Below, piece after piece: positions 26,983 through 35,217 of a stretch of 64,000 nt of DNA. The stretch comes from Parendozoicomonas callyspongiae. Its GTDB lineage: Bacteria > Pseudomonadota > Gammaproteobacteria > Pseudomonadales > Endozoicomonadaceae. The DNA is taken from positions 174,223 through 238,222 of the forward strand of contig NZ_JAMFLX010000004.1 in the NCBI RefSeq assembly GCF_023502345.1, in the 5' to 3' direction. The notes under the pieces are model-generated. The model saw only the letters and a program-made list of their open reading frames with translations, was not told the origin of the DNA and ran no database searches. Position numbers and translations under genes: made by a program. Within the stretch, counting starts at the first letter, position 1. Every line of letters starts with the position of its first letter.

Positions 26983-27464
26983 TTGGTATTTCCCTTTCTC
27001 ATTTTTAATTTCATCTTTAATTTCAAAAGGGCGAGGGCTTTACGCGCGTCCAGATTGACCAGACTGTTTTCCCCTACCACTTCTGTTTCAATTCCTTCCT
27101 GGTTTTTGTTGATATCAACAACCGTGTCCATATATTCGTTTTCCACAACGAAACGGGCCTGGGTGCCGATAAAACTTAAGCCGACTGCTGGAATACCGCG
27201 CTGTCCGATTTCCCGGAAAGTGTTTTCATAATCAACATGGCTGTTACCCCAGCCATCAACAGAGAAAATCACGCCATCAGCTCGCATGGCTTCAATCCAT
27301 GTGGCTGTACGTTTTCCAACAAAATATTTCTCTTCATTAACCTGCGGAGTGCCGACTACTACGACTCCAAGCAAATCAATATCTGCATCCCTGGAAACAA
27401 CATCCAAAATCGGATCACGGAAGTGATGCAGTGTTGTTTCCTTGGTTGAAGGCCCAATTCCCAT
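26979..27464 (-). CDS. prdE: proline reductase cluster protein PrdE
   Basis: 161 residues homologous to the C-terminal (post-processing) part of PrdA: IGPSTKETTLHHFRDP corresponds to IGPASKECSRHYWREP of PrdA, and GWGNSHVDYENTFREIGQRG to GFGNNHIDFASHIEQIGMRE. The PrdA processing cysteine is replaced here by the start Met-Gly, so no pyruvoyl group can form. PrdD and PrdE together equal a PrdA divided at its cleavage point. Its exact role is unknown in any organism I know of; a structural or assembly subunit is likely. Confidence 0.88.
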   Translation of the reverse strand: MGIGPSTKETTLHHFRDPILDVVSRDADIDLLGVVVVGTPQVNEEKYFVGKRTATWIEAMRADGVIFSVDGWGNSHVDYENTFREIGQRGIPAVGLSFIGTQARFVVENEYMDTVVDINKNQEGIETEVVGENSLVNLDARKALALLKLKMKLKMRKGNTK

Positions 27465-27489
27465 TGGATCGCCCTCTCCTCTTTTTTAT

Positions 27490-27516
27490 GTAAGTGTCCA
27501 CGTAGTGGACACTTAC
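27490..27516. other. 12-bp perfect palindrome between prdD and prdE
   Basis: GTAAGTGTCCAC-GTA-GTGGACACTTAC, with a 3-base loop, in the 81-base gap between the two genes. On the minus strand it is followed by an A-rich, not T-rich, stretch, so it looks like an mRNA-stabilising or processing hairpin rather than a terminator. Confidence 0.7.
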
Positions 27517-27545
27517 AGCTCAAGGTTGTTGGATGAGTTAATTCA

Positions 27546-28328
27546 TCAGTGCATGGCGCGAAGAGCACCATCACGGTATTCATTTGGTGTTAATAAAACC
27601 GGTAGATTTCCCAGATCAATAATTGACCGACCTGATTCATACCCGGCAGGTTCTTTTGAAAGTAGCCGGGTATCAGACATTGCCCCCTGTCCTGCTACCT
27701 GCTTCAGGATGACAACCTTTTTTCCTCCCGGTTTGATTTCGTCATAAAACTCATGGCGTTCATCACAGCTTCGGCCATCAAGTTTCTTTAATGCTCTGCG
27801 AATGGAACCAACAATCTCGTCACACAGTTCATGACAACGATTAATTCCATCCCGAATCTTGGTGCTACCTTCTTTTAAAGTGACATCAACATGAATAATG
27901 ATGTCATTATGATTTGGGGTTCCCGGTTTACCCCAGCTGACCTGCTCCTGAAGAATGCCTTCTGAAGAACCAAATTCAGCAGCCTGCACGCCTTCACTAT
28001 CAATTCCGGTCAGCATCACTGTCACGCCCATTAAGGTATGACTGATACCTTCTCCCATTTTTCCCAGCACCTTGGTGGAAACGGGAACAAAATCCATTAT
28101 CGAATTAACCTGAATATCTCTTTCATCTGGATAAATTGCCCGGGTTTCATACGAGTGAACATGGTCTTCATAACTTTTCATTAGCTCATGGCTGCTGTCT
28201 AAAGAACCAGTTTGATATTTCTTATCCAGTGTCAGGCTATTTCTTGTAATGAGGGTGGCTTCGGAAAAAGCCACCTCATTAATCAGAAAGCCTTTAATAA
28301 CTAATCTTCGTTTTTTAAAGCTTTCCAT
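27546..28328 (-). CDS. prdD: proline reductase cluster protein PrdD
   Basis: 260 residues homologous to the part of PrdA that precedes the processing site: TGIDSEGVQAAEFGSSEGIL matches TGTDENGVQIGEFGSSEGIL of PrdA, and IIDLGNLPVLLTPNEYRDG matches NVDLGNLPVVMSPLEVLDG. It ends at DGALRAMH exactly where PrdA has its cleavage residue. It begins 12 bases after the prdB stop, so it is in the same transcription unit. No catalytic role is assigned to PrdD in the clostridial system. Confidence 0.88.
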   Translation of the reverse strand: MESFKKRRLVIKGFLINEVAFSEATLITRNSLTLDKKYQTGSLDSSHELMKSYEDHVHSYETRAIYPDERDIQVNSIMDFVPVSTKVLGKMGEGISHTLMGVTVMLTGIDSEGVQAAEFGSSEGILQEQVSWGKPGTPNHNDIIIHVDVTLKEGSTKIRDGINRCHELCDEIVGSIRRALKKLDGRSCDERHEFYDEIKPGGKKVVILKQVAGQGAMSDTRLLSKEPAGYESGRSIIDLGNLPVLLTPNEYRDGALRAMH

Positions 28329-28340
28329 ATTTCTATCCCG

Positions 28341-29060
28341 TTACACCTTGGCGATATATTCGTAAGGCAGTGGGACGATCTTTCCTGGGGTTTCAATTTC
28401 CACCAGTTTCAGCATGGTGTCCCGAAGAAGATCTTTCTGCATCTTGATGTTATGGGGTTCACCCGCGTTTGCGCCCATAGGAACGTTTGGTGCTACGGCA
28501 CGTGGAGTTCCGGTCTGACGAACAACAGGAGGAAGTGCTGCGATAACAATTGTAGGAATACCCGATTCCTCGATCGCTCTTTGAACCAGTACGGCAGAGC
28601 GATGACAAGTGCCTCAGCCAGCTGTGAGGATGGCTGCGTCGACCTCCTCACGCTTAAAGATCTCGGCAATAGCAGGACCAGTTTCGTTCTTGAACTTCTC
28701 CTGGTTGCCACCACCACCCATGAATCCAACATGGATAGGTGCGATATCTTTAATAAAACCTTCTTCCTGAAGCTCTTTCAGACGATCGATGGGGAACATG
28801 CAGTTGATGTCTTTATTGACATCACCGTTGTCATATCCACCGTGGGAAACCATCAGTTCATCGGAATCAACGGCACCTGGAATTTCACGGAAAGAGAAAT
28901 CACCGGCAAAGTTAAAACGCTCATCACTCTTCAGGTGAACACCGGCCGCTGTTGCCAGCGCGATTTTCATTTCACTTAATGGTTTCTTGACTGGTGCCCA
29001 CACCGGCGGCGGTGTAATTGGCACAAAGATCTCAGACTGCATACCCTGAACACTTTTCAC
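28341..29060 (-). CDS. prdB: D-proline reductase selenoprotein subunit PrdB (contains selenocysteine)
   Basis: Catalytic subunit that, with pyruvoyl-PrdA, reductively opens D-proline to 5-aminovalerate. The frame starts at GTG 29060 (AGAGGAAAG upstream), reads SEIFVPITPPPVWAPV and reaches an in-frame TGA at 28614-28616 after 148 codons. The frame continues without change for 90 further codons (GTCHRSAVLVQRAIEESG, then PVVRQTGTPRAVAPNVPMG) to TAA at 28341-28343. The context AAILTAG-U-GTCHRS is that of the known selenocysteine site of clostridial PrdB, so the TGA encodes Sec149 of a 239-residue protein. Standard annotation would split or truncate it. The sel genes are not in this window. Confidence 0.95.
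28573..28613 (-). promoter_or_regulatory. SECIS-like hairpin for selenocysteine insertion in prdB
   Basis: On the minus strand, 10 bases after the TGA, an 8-bp perfect stem ATCGCTCT (28603-28596) / AGAGCGAT (28580-28573) encloses a 15-base loop in which GCC and GGU can pair further. The apical part begins 18 bases after the TGA, within the spacing of bacterial SECIS elements, which lie inside the coding region directly after the Sec codon and bind SelB. Confidence 0.8.
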
Positions 29061-29116
29061 GGTAGTCTTTCCTCTCTGGATTTTTTCAGGGAAATCAAAT
29101 TTCCCGCTTATGGCTG

Positions 29117-29392
29117 TTATTCTGAAATCGCTGCAGTTTGCTCATACTTATGTGCAGCTGCAGCTCTCGCTAAATTGCTGACGTATTTTTTATTCACTTC
29201 CCCGGAGACAACCTCGGGGAAGCTCATACGGAATTCGACTTCCTGGCCGACTTTCAGCTCGTAATCGGTGATCAACATACGCATGGGAACCTTCAGGCTT
29301 CCCAGCCGTCCCTTCAGATCCATCTCAACCGCCCCGTCAGACAGACCCACAATCACTCCCTGCATGGTGATAATCCGGTCACCGTAATTCAT
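29117..29392 (-). CDS. small conserved prd-cluster protein between prdA and prdB
   Basis: 91 residues from ATG 29392, chosen because AAGGAG stands nine bases upstream; the frame is open farther up but without a good site. The sequence MNYGDRIITMQGVIVGLSDG suggests a small beta-barrel, followed by VPMRMLITDYELKVGQEVEF and a helical, Ala-rich end. A small gene of unknown function occupies the same position between prdA and prdB in Clostridia. It is probably an accessory or assembly factor of the reductase. Confidence 0.75.
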   Translation of the reverse strand: MNYGDRIITMQGVIVGLSDGAVEMDLKGRLGSLKVPMRMLITDYELKVGQEVEFRMSFPEVVSGEVNKKYVSNLARAAAAHKYEQTAAISE

Positions 29393-29496
29393 CCTTTGTT
29401 TCTCCTTAGCCGGGTCTTCAAACAGGGCCGGCTCACCGGCCCACAAGCTGATGCTCTGGAATTTGCTCTTTATTAAATGCCTTTCAGGCATTTCAC

Positions 29497-31275
29497 TCAG
29501 GGCTGTTCGCAAAGTTCCAGGTTGTTCTCTTTCACATTGGGGTTCCACTTACGCTCAGGAGCCTTGATCTCCTCACCGGCCATGGCGGACTTCAGCATGG
29601 TCAGTGCGCGAACAGCGTCTTCCTTACACAGGGTGTTGCAGGACAGGATTTCGTTTTCGATACCCTCTTCAGACTTGTTGTTGTCAACCATGTGTTTCAT
29701 GTACTTGTTGCCAACAACCAGCGCGCCCTGTACGGCACAGAAGGACATACCAACCACGTCAATCTCACGCATACCGATCTGTTCGATATGGCTGGCAAAG
29801 TCGATATGGTTATTGCCGAAACCTTCAGTGGTGACGATGGCACCATCAACATCCAGGGCTTCAACCAGCATGCCCAGACGTTCGGAGGTGTAGAATTTCT
29901 CAGCGTTTACCTGGGGGCTGCCGATCATCACGATGCCGCACAGATCGATTTCTGGATCATTCATGGCTTCGATGACCAGAGGCTCGCGCCAGTAGTGACG
30001 GGAACACTCTTTACTGGCCGGGCCAATGCAGGTCAGTGCGTGGATGCCACCGTCCAGAACTTCCAGAGGAGACATAACAACTGGCAGGTTGCCAAGATCG
30101 ACATTGGGCTTGCCGCCCATAATTCCGACAGGCTCAGAAGGCAGGAAGATGTTGTCGTGCATGGCGCCCTGACCCATCACTTCCTTCACCACAACAACCT
30201 TGCGCTTGCCAGGACGGCGGTACTGAACCAGTTCTTCTGTTTCAACCACCAGATCATCAGCCAGCTTCTTCACAACATTGCGAATTTCCTGGGTGATGTA
30301 ATCGCTGACACTATGAGCGGCCAGAGGTCCTGGGCGTTCCATGTTAGTGCCGGCCTTGATGGTGACCTGGGTCTTGATAAAGATATCGCCATGGTCAGGC
30401 GCACCTGGACGGCCCCATTGGATATTCTCTTCCAGGATGCCTTCAGAAGAACCGAACTCTCCGATCTGTACACCGTTTTCGTCGGTGCCGGTAACCATCA
30501 TGATCACGCCATCCAGTACTCGGGTAGTGCCCAGGCCCAGCTTGTCGCCCTCTTCCTTGGTGGCGATAGGCTGTACGTCCATAATGGTTTCACTGTAGGT
30601 GTTGTACTGGTCAGGAGTGATAATCTCGACCTTCATATCAACAACCAGATCACTCTGATCTACCGCTTCTGCTTCAATGCCTTCACGCAGGAACAGGGTG
30701 GTACCGTCGACCGCGGTTTCATTACCGAAAGCGACTTTCTCAATCTTGAAGTGCTTTTTGGTCAGGCGGCGCAGTTCTTTCTCTGCCTGAGGGGCAGATT
30801 CCATTGCAACCGGTGCGCTGGCAGAAACAGGAGCACTGTTTCCAAGAGCGGCTTCCGGCGTGGCAGCTGCCATCTGGCCATTCATGGGAATTTCCAGATT
30901 AATGTTTTTGCCTTCACCGATATGAATCTTCAGCATGCCCCCGTTTATAGAGTTGCTGATACTGACGGCTTGTGCAGGCTGCTCTTCAGCCTGAACTTGA
31001 GGAGCAACTTCCTCAGCCTTGGCAGTCACACCTTCCAGAAGATCTGTAGTCAGCGGGGTAAGTGCTTCAACCGTCTGCTTCAGGGTTGCGCCCATCACTT
31101 CACCGATAGTGAGGCAACCTTCAGGCATGGTCAGCAGACCGGACTCTTCCAGGTCTGGAAACAGAACCGGATCTTCGAGATTGGATGGTTCCAGAACCAC
31201 ACCGGCTTCAAACCGGCAACAGGTCACCGCAGGATCATTTTCATGAGCCTTGGCAGTTTCTGAGTTAATTGCCAT
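29497..31275 (-). CDS. prdA: D-proline reductase proprotein PrdA (pyruvoyl subunit precursor)
   Basis: 592 residues. The proprotein is cleaved before a cysteine that becomes the pyruvoyl group binding D-proline; here that site is Cys416 in IHALTCIGPASKE. Upstream, TGTDENGVQIGEFGSSEGIL and EVMGQGAMHDNIFLPSEPVG are conserved in the family; downstream lies the small pyruvoyl-bearing subunit (GIVMIGSPQVNAEKFYTSER, TTEGFGNNHIDFASHIEQIG). Residues 85-165 are an Ala/Glu/Pro-rich linker joining an N-terminal domain that starts with CCRFEAGVVLEP. A ribosome-binding site AAAGGA precedes the ATG. It lies 217 bases after prdC, so it may have an additional promoter. Confidence 0.95.
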   Translation of the reverse strand: MAINSETAKAHENDPAVTCCRFEAGVVLEPSNLEDPVLFPDLEESGLLTMPEGCLTIGEVMGATLKQTVEALTPLTTDLLEGVTAKAEEVAPQVQAEEQPAQAVSISNSINGGMLKIHIGEGKNINLEIPMNGQMAAATPEAALGNSAPVSASAPVAMESAPQAEKELRRLTKKHFKIEKVAFGNETAVDGTTLFLREGIEAEAVDQSDLVVDMKVEIITPDQYNTYSETIMDVQPIATKEEGDKLGLGTTRVLDGVIMMVTGTDENGVQIGEFGSSEGILEENIQWGRPGAPDHGDIFIKTQVTIKAGTNMERPGPLAAHSVSDYITQEIRNVVKKLADDLVVETEELVQYRRPGKRKVVVVKEVMGQGAMHDNIFLPSEPVGIMGGKPNVDLGNLPVVMSPLEVLDGGIHALTCIGPASKECSRHYWREPLVIEAMNDPEIDLCGIVMIGSPQVNAEKFYTSERLGMLVEALDVDGAIVTTEGFGNNHIDFASHIEQIGMREIDVVGMSFCAVQGALVVGNKYMKHMVDNNKSEEGIENEILSCNTLCKEDAVRALTMLKSAMAGEEIKAPERKWNPNVKENNLELCEQP

Positions 31276-31492
31276 TCTTTTTTCCTTTCCGTTAATTAAC
31301 GGGGATGGTTTCTCTGTCTTTTTGATTCAGCCGTTTCGATGCTCTTTATGAAAAACGGAAACGACTGAAATGTTCTTACAATTACGATCTTTTAAATCGA
31401 TACAGCCTGTGACCTGCGGCGCGAAGTACGTGATCAGTGCTGTGATACATCGGGACCCCCAACCTGGGAGCTACGTTCATGACGGTATTCGT

Positions 31493-32671
31493 TCAATCCT
31501 CACAGGTTCCGGTGATGATCGTCTCCGCCCCCTGTCGTTTTAAGTAGAGGACTTTTTCCGTTTGCCCCGGACACTGGCCGGGTTTGTCGCACCGGTAACG
31601 GCCGTTGATATCAACCATGCGTTTGCAGCGGGTCTCGGCAATAATCTCAGCGCCCATCCCATCAGCGATTTCCCGCAGGCGTTCTTCCTGAGCGCCACAT
31701 TCACAGGCAATCAAACCAACCTTGCGTTTCTCTGATGGGAACGGCATGGCAACAAGAAGGCCGCCGCTTGTTTTGGTAATAGGATCTTCTTCAGTAACAC
31801 TGAAACCGGTAAATGGACCACCGGAAACAATCTCACCGTAAGGTTCCAGATATCCGCCACAGGCATTAATTAGAAAACTGTGAGGAAGACCAATCGGTAC
31901 GTTTTTAAATACCTGCCCTTCCTGGGCATCCCTGACTCGTCCACCGATGGTGATATCTTTATCAATCACCGGTTTTTTCTGTTCAACGGCTAATGCCAGG
32001 TTCTTCAATGTTTCAACATTGCAGACAACGGCATTGGCTTTAGAGGGCAGTTCCCCGGGAGCCAGTGATACTCCCAGCAATTCGCGAACAACAACCCGTT
32101 CATCACCGGAAGGATAGGAATCCGGCAACCATTTAATTTCGATATGCTCAATCCCTTTCAGGGATTTCATAATAGAAGAAACAGCCTGCTTGTATTTCTT
32201 CTTAATAGCGATCAAACCATGCTGTGCATTAGTTGATTCCATAGCATATTGCAGACCTTTAACAAGAAGACAGGCATCTTCTTCAATAAAGTCGATATTA
32301 TGGGATAACACAGGTTCGCATTCTGCCGCATTGGCAATCACATAACCTTCATCCAATTGTGTCTGCAATTTAATGTGTGTGGGGAATCCTGCTCCACCTG
32401 CACCGACAATTCCGGCTTCAAAGGCGTAATCAGCAATTGTTTCGCAGTCCTTGATTGGCAAGTATTCCTTGTTATCAAGATTGTCTGCTTCGATTTCAAT
32501 GAATTGATCCGTAATGCTTTTAACTGTGCCGGTTGCACTCGCATGGATCTTGCAGCCCAGGCCCGAGGGTTCAGCAATACATTGCCCTCGGTTTACTATG
32601 TCACCAACATCAACTGTTGGATAACCGGGTGCACCTGTGGACTGCTGAAGCAGATACTTCAGAGTAACCAC
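31493..32671 (-). CDS. prdC: proline reductase electron-transfer protein PrdC (RnfC-like, cysteine form)
   Basis: Feeds electrons from NADH or a reduced carrier to proline reductase. 392 residues from GTG 32671, chosen because AAGGAGG stands five bases upstream and the family starts with LLQQSTGAPGYPTVDVGD; the frame is open a further 14 codons. RnfC-like features are GIVGAGGAGFPTHIKL and NAAECEPVL. Several clostridial PrdC proteins have selenocysteine at this NAAE-x-EP position; here it is cysteine. The C-terminus has clustered cysteines (CECGAQEE, CDKPGQCPGQTEK). First gene of the prd locus. Confidence 0.92.
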   Translation of the reverse strand: MVTLKYLLQQSTGAPGYPTVDVGDIVNRGQCIAEPSGLGCKIHASATGTVKSITDQFIEIEADNLDNKEYLPIKDCETIADYAFEAGIVGAGGAGFPTHIKLQTQLDEGYVIANAAECEPVLSHNIDFIEEDACLLVKGLQYAMESTNAQHGLIAIKKKYKQAVSSIMKSLKGIEHIEIKWLPDSYPSGDERVVVRELLGVSLAPGELPSKANAVVCNVETLKNLALAVEQKKPVIDKDITIGGRVRDAQEGQVFKNVPIGLPHSFLINACGGYLEPYGEIVSGGPFTGFSVTEEDPITKTSGGLLVAMPFPSEKRKVGLIACECGAQEERLREIADGMGAEIIAETRCKRMVDINGRYRCDKPGQCPGQTEKVLYLKRQGAETIITGTCED

Positions 32672-33366
32672 AATGTCCTCCTTGGGTATTTGTTCCTGAC
32701 TGAAATGAATCAACTGAAATGAGTCAACTTGTTAATTCAAATATGTTAGCCAGGAAAATTTAGCGCATACGAAACCGGGACTCGCTTTATCCAAAAAGCA
32801 GTATCAAAAACGCAAGACAAAAGTATCCTGCTGGCAAAAAATGAAGATCAAACTTTAATCTTCTTTGTTACCAATGATTTGTTGGACCGATTTCATAAAA
32901 CCCGTAATTAATTAATGCAGGCGAATCATACGACCACAAATCAAGGCAAAAATTGCTTTAGAGCAATAAAATGACCGTATTCAAATTTAATTCATATGAA
33001 TGTTTTCATTCTGAAATATCAAAATTAACTCATTGTGACCTTTAGAGCTTTTTTTGAAATCAGGCTCAGATTATTAATTAAATACACCAAAACAAAAACA
33101 AACGAACAAAGTGGTTAACTTTTTTGATAGGAAAGATATTTTTTAATTAACCATTATCAACTTATTCAGCGCAAAGATACTTTTATCTATACCCATACGA
33201 ACATGATTGCGACTTTTTCACCTGAAACATGCCTACCAAAGTGAACATTGATCACTACATGCCACGCTTATTCATAGCCACATAATATGTAATTTTTCAA
33301 AACAAAATTAACCTCAATCTATTTTTTATAATCCTCGCACTCATAAACTATTCAAATGACAACCCA
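32672..33366. other. AT-rich upstream region of the prd locus
   Basis: Nearly 700 bases without a supported gene, noticeably more AT-rich than its surroundings. It should contain the prdC promoter. I see one 6-bp hairpin (ATTGCT-TTAG-AGCAAT, 32952-32967) but no clear sigma-54 or FNR site. No prdR-type regulator gene lies here. The low GC fits either a regulatory region or foreign DNA next to the IS remnant. Confidence 0.5.
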
Positions 33367-33666
33367 TTAATTTGGGCAAGTTACAGTTACATTAGGAACC
33401 AGGTTCTGTCGTTTCATACTTGCTCGTATTGTTTTTAGACAGCATGGATAACCGTCATCCTCCAAGTCTTTTTGTATGCGTCGAGCTCCAGAGCGGCTTT
33501 TGCTCCGCTGGAAAGCATCCAGAATAAGTTGATCACGCATTAGCTGCTTCTGGGCTCGCAGGTTTGGTTCATGACGGCCTTTTGCCCAACGGTGATACCC
33601 ACTCCGTGAAACCTGCAGTACTGAAGCCATTCTGACTGTTGAGAACTGGCCACTATGCTGCAGCAT
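33367..33666 (-). pseudogene. IS3-family OrfB, N-terminal fragment
   Basis: About 99 residues: MASVLQVSRSGYHRWAKG and SRSGARRIQKDLEDDGYPC are the HTH_21 region that opens IS3 OrfB. The DDE (rve) integrase domain is missing, and the frame ends in unrelated sequence at 33367. Confidence 0.85.
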
Positions 33667-33680
33667 AAATCGAAAGCGTT

Positions 33681-33869
33681 TTACTTTTGATTTCTCGCGA
33701 AGTAGGTGGCCGCTTTTTTACTATTTCCAACTGTACGCCATGAATAGAGCTGTGATTCTTGAAGGCCCAGTTCTTTGGCCGCAGAGGGAATACTTGTTTT
33801 CTCTGCAAGTTTCAGAGCTTCAGTTTTGAATCCAGGAGAGTGAAAGTTACGTTTTTTCTTGGTTGTCAT
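33681..33869 (-). CDS. IS3-family OrfA (helix-turn-helix protein)
   Basis: 62 residues from ATG 33869. FHSPGFKTEALKLAEKTS and SAAKELGLQESQLYSWR are the typical HTH_Tnp_1 (IS3 OrfA) sequence. The A6G run near its 3' end would shift ribosomes into the orfB frame. It is part of the truncated element and has no functional partner. Confidence 0.85.
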   Translation of the reverse strand: MTTKKKRNFHSPGFKTEALKLAEKTSIPSAAKELGLQESQLYSWRTVGNSKKAATYFARNQK

Positions 33870-34009
33870 ATGCCACCTCAAAGAGTGATTCTACTCTCTT
33901 AGAGAGGTGTCCATAACTACTGCCTCGCATCAGAAGGCTAAAGCCCTAAAAAAGTAAACGTTTGTGACGATTATTATTAGACACCCACTCGCTTACAGGC
34001 TTTCCTGAT

Positions 34010-34537
34010 ATGTTCAAGATCTGCAAAACGGCTCTCACCCTTGCTGCATTCCTGACAGGAACAGCAGCTTATTCCTCGCTGCCTGTCGAGCAGGATGCTT
34101 ATGTCAGGGGGGGATTCTATAAAACAATAAACTACCCCCATAAAGAAAACCTGGTGGTGAAAAATTCCTCTGATGAAAGCTACTCCAGAAGCAGCCTGCT
34201 GAAGTTTCGCCCACGAGATATAACCAACATAAACAAGGGAATACTTCACCTTCACCTTGCTCGCACAGGCGCAACAAAGCTGCTGATTGAAGAGATAAAC
34301 AATTCATGGGAAGACACCCATATAGACTGGGAAACACAACCAGAAACGGAGGACACAGAAACCACCTTTTTTCGCATTGATACCCCCCAGGTTAATAAAT
34401 GGGTTCGTATCGATATCTCCAACCTGCTTGCCGATAAAAAATTTTCAGGAAGTCTGCGTATCCGTAACGATAACAAGACTCTGGTTTTAATCTCGGCGCA
34501 GGAGTCGGGAAAGGGAGCGTATCTGGAGCTGAAATAA
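34010..34537 (+). CDS. secreted DNRLRE/CBM96-like protein
   Basis: 175 residues. Signal peptide at residues 1-20 (ALTLAAFLTGTAAYS). The mature part is one beta-sandwich domain of the DNRLRE/CBM96 type: EQDAYVRGGFYKTINY and SRSSLLKFRPRDI near the start, INNSWEDTHIDWETQP in the middle and WVRIDISNLLADKKFSGSLR near the end are characteristic. Such domains bind acidic polysaccharides or act as adhesion modules. It is a single gene, convergent with the DUF1097 gene, and they share a terminator. Confidence 0.75.
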   Translation: MFKICKTALTLAAFLTGTAAYSSLPVEQDAYVRGGFYKTINYPHKENLVVKNSSDESYSRSSLLKFRPRDITNINKGILHLHLARTGATKLLIEEINNSWEDTHIDWETQPETEDTETTFFRIDTPQVNKWVRIDISNLLADKKFSGSLRIRNDNKTLVLISAQESGKGAYLELK

Positions 34538-34551
34538 CAAACTGATAATGA

Positions 34552-34591
34552 AAGAAAGGCTTCCAGAACCTGGATCCTGGAAGCCTTTCTT
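34552..34591. terminator. bidirectional terminator, 15-bp perfect stem
   Basis: AAGAAAGGCTTCCAG pairs perfectly with CTGGAAGCCTTTCTT around a 10-base loop, between convergent gene ends (34537 and 34609). The A-rich left and T-rich right flanks of the stem serve both directions. Confidence 0.85.
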
Positions 34592-34608
34592 AAGCAGAGC
34601 GTAATAAA

Positions 34609-35163
34609 TTAATGGGCATGACCTTTGGCATGCTCTTCATGTTCCTGCTTTTCAACATGGGCTTCATAATGCCCACGCAGATAAACAGTCACATAGCCAA
34701 AGAGCAATCCCAGAGTGCAGTAGATCATTTCAGTAATGCCTGCATTCAGGAAAGTTGCACCTGGTACATAACTCATAAAACCAAAGTAAGTTCCGGCACC
34801 GACAAACAGAGCAGGAATAAAGTTAAACCATTCGGTACGTTCCAGCAGAATGCAGAAAACAACCACAATAAATACCGCTATGGGGAAAGCAAAGAATCCC
34901 AGCGAGGGAGCCAGCTGCCCGCCCATACTCATAATGGCGACTGAGGCAATAATGCCACTGACGTAGTTCAGGAAAACCTTGATCCCACCGTTGACAGTGC
35001 AGCCTGCCATGAAATACATGGCCCATGAGATAAATGCGATCCAGCCAAAGCCTGCATTTTCAAATGGAAAAGCGTACACATGCAGAACCTGATCAACACA
35101 CTGAATAATAAATGCCAGTGCTGCAATAATCAGAGGTATAACAATAAATTTGCGAAGAGGCAT
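34609..35163 (-). CDS. DUF1097 family membrane protein
   Basis: 184 residues with about five or six hydrophobic segments and a His/Glu-rich cytoplasmic tail (HVEKQEHEEHAKGHAH). The sequence WAMYFMAGCTVNGGIKVFLNYVSG is typical of the DUF1097 (YcdZ-like) family. Function is unknown; as last gene of the VOC-dhaK-dhaL-aldolase operon it is likely the transporter or channel for the substrate or an end product. The His-rich tail may bind metal. Confidence 0.75.
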   Translation of the reverse strand: MPLRKFIVIPLIIAALAFIIQCVDQVLHVYAFPFENAGFGWIAFISWAMYFMAGCTVNGGIKVFLNYVSGIIASVAIMSMGGQLAPSLGFFAFPIAVFIVVVFCILLERTEWFNFIPALFVGAGTYFGFMSYVPGATFLNAGITEMIYCTLGLLFGYVTVYLRGHYEAHVEKQEHEEHAKGHAH

Positions 35164-35217
35164 GACAATTTCCTCATTCTTAATACATCCCTGTATTTGT
35201 TGTTTTATGAATATTGA

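Larger units (their letters stand above)
33367..33913 (-). mobile_element. truncated IS3-family insertion sequence (5' half)
   Basis: The left terminal repeat reads TGGACACC on the minus strand (33913-33906). It is followed by orfA, the slippery run A6G (33719-33713) for programmed -1 frameshifting, and the start of orfB. The element is cut near 33370 before the integrase core, so it cannot transpose. A 3' end of a similar element is at 49233-49411. Confidence 0.85.

Noticed and set aside
28614..28616. Premature stop or pseudogene in prdB
   Set aside because: The frame continues with family-typical sequence to a proper TAA, and the residue context is that of the known Sec site with a hairpin right after it.
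29692..31263. 523-codon open frame on the plus strand
   Set aside because: Antisense shadow of prdA, no recognisable domain.
32672..33366. Sigma-54 or FNR promoter for prdC
   Set aside because: I looked for GG-N10-GC and TTGAT-N4-ATCAA patterns on both strands and found no convincing match.
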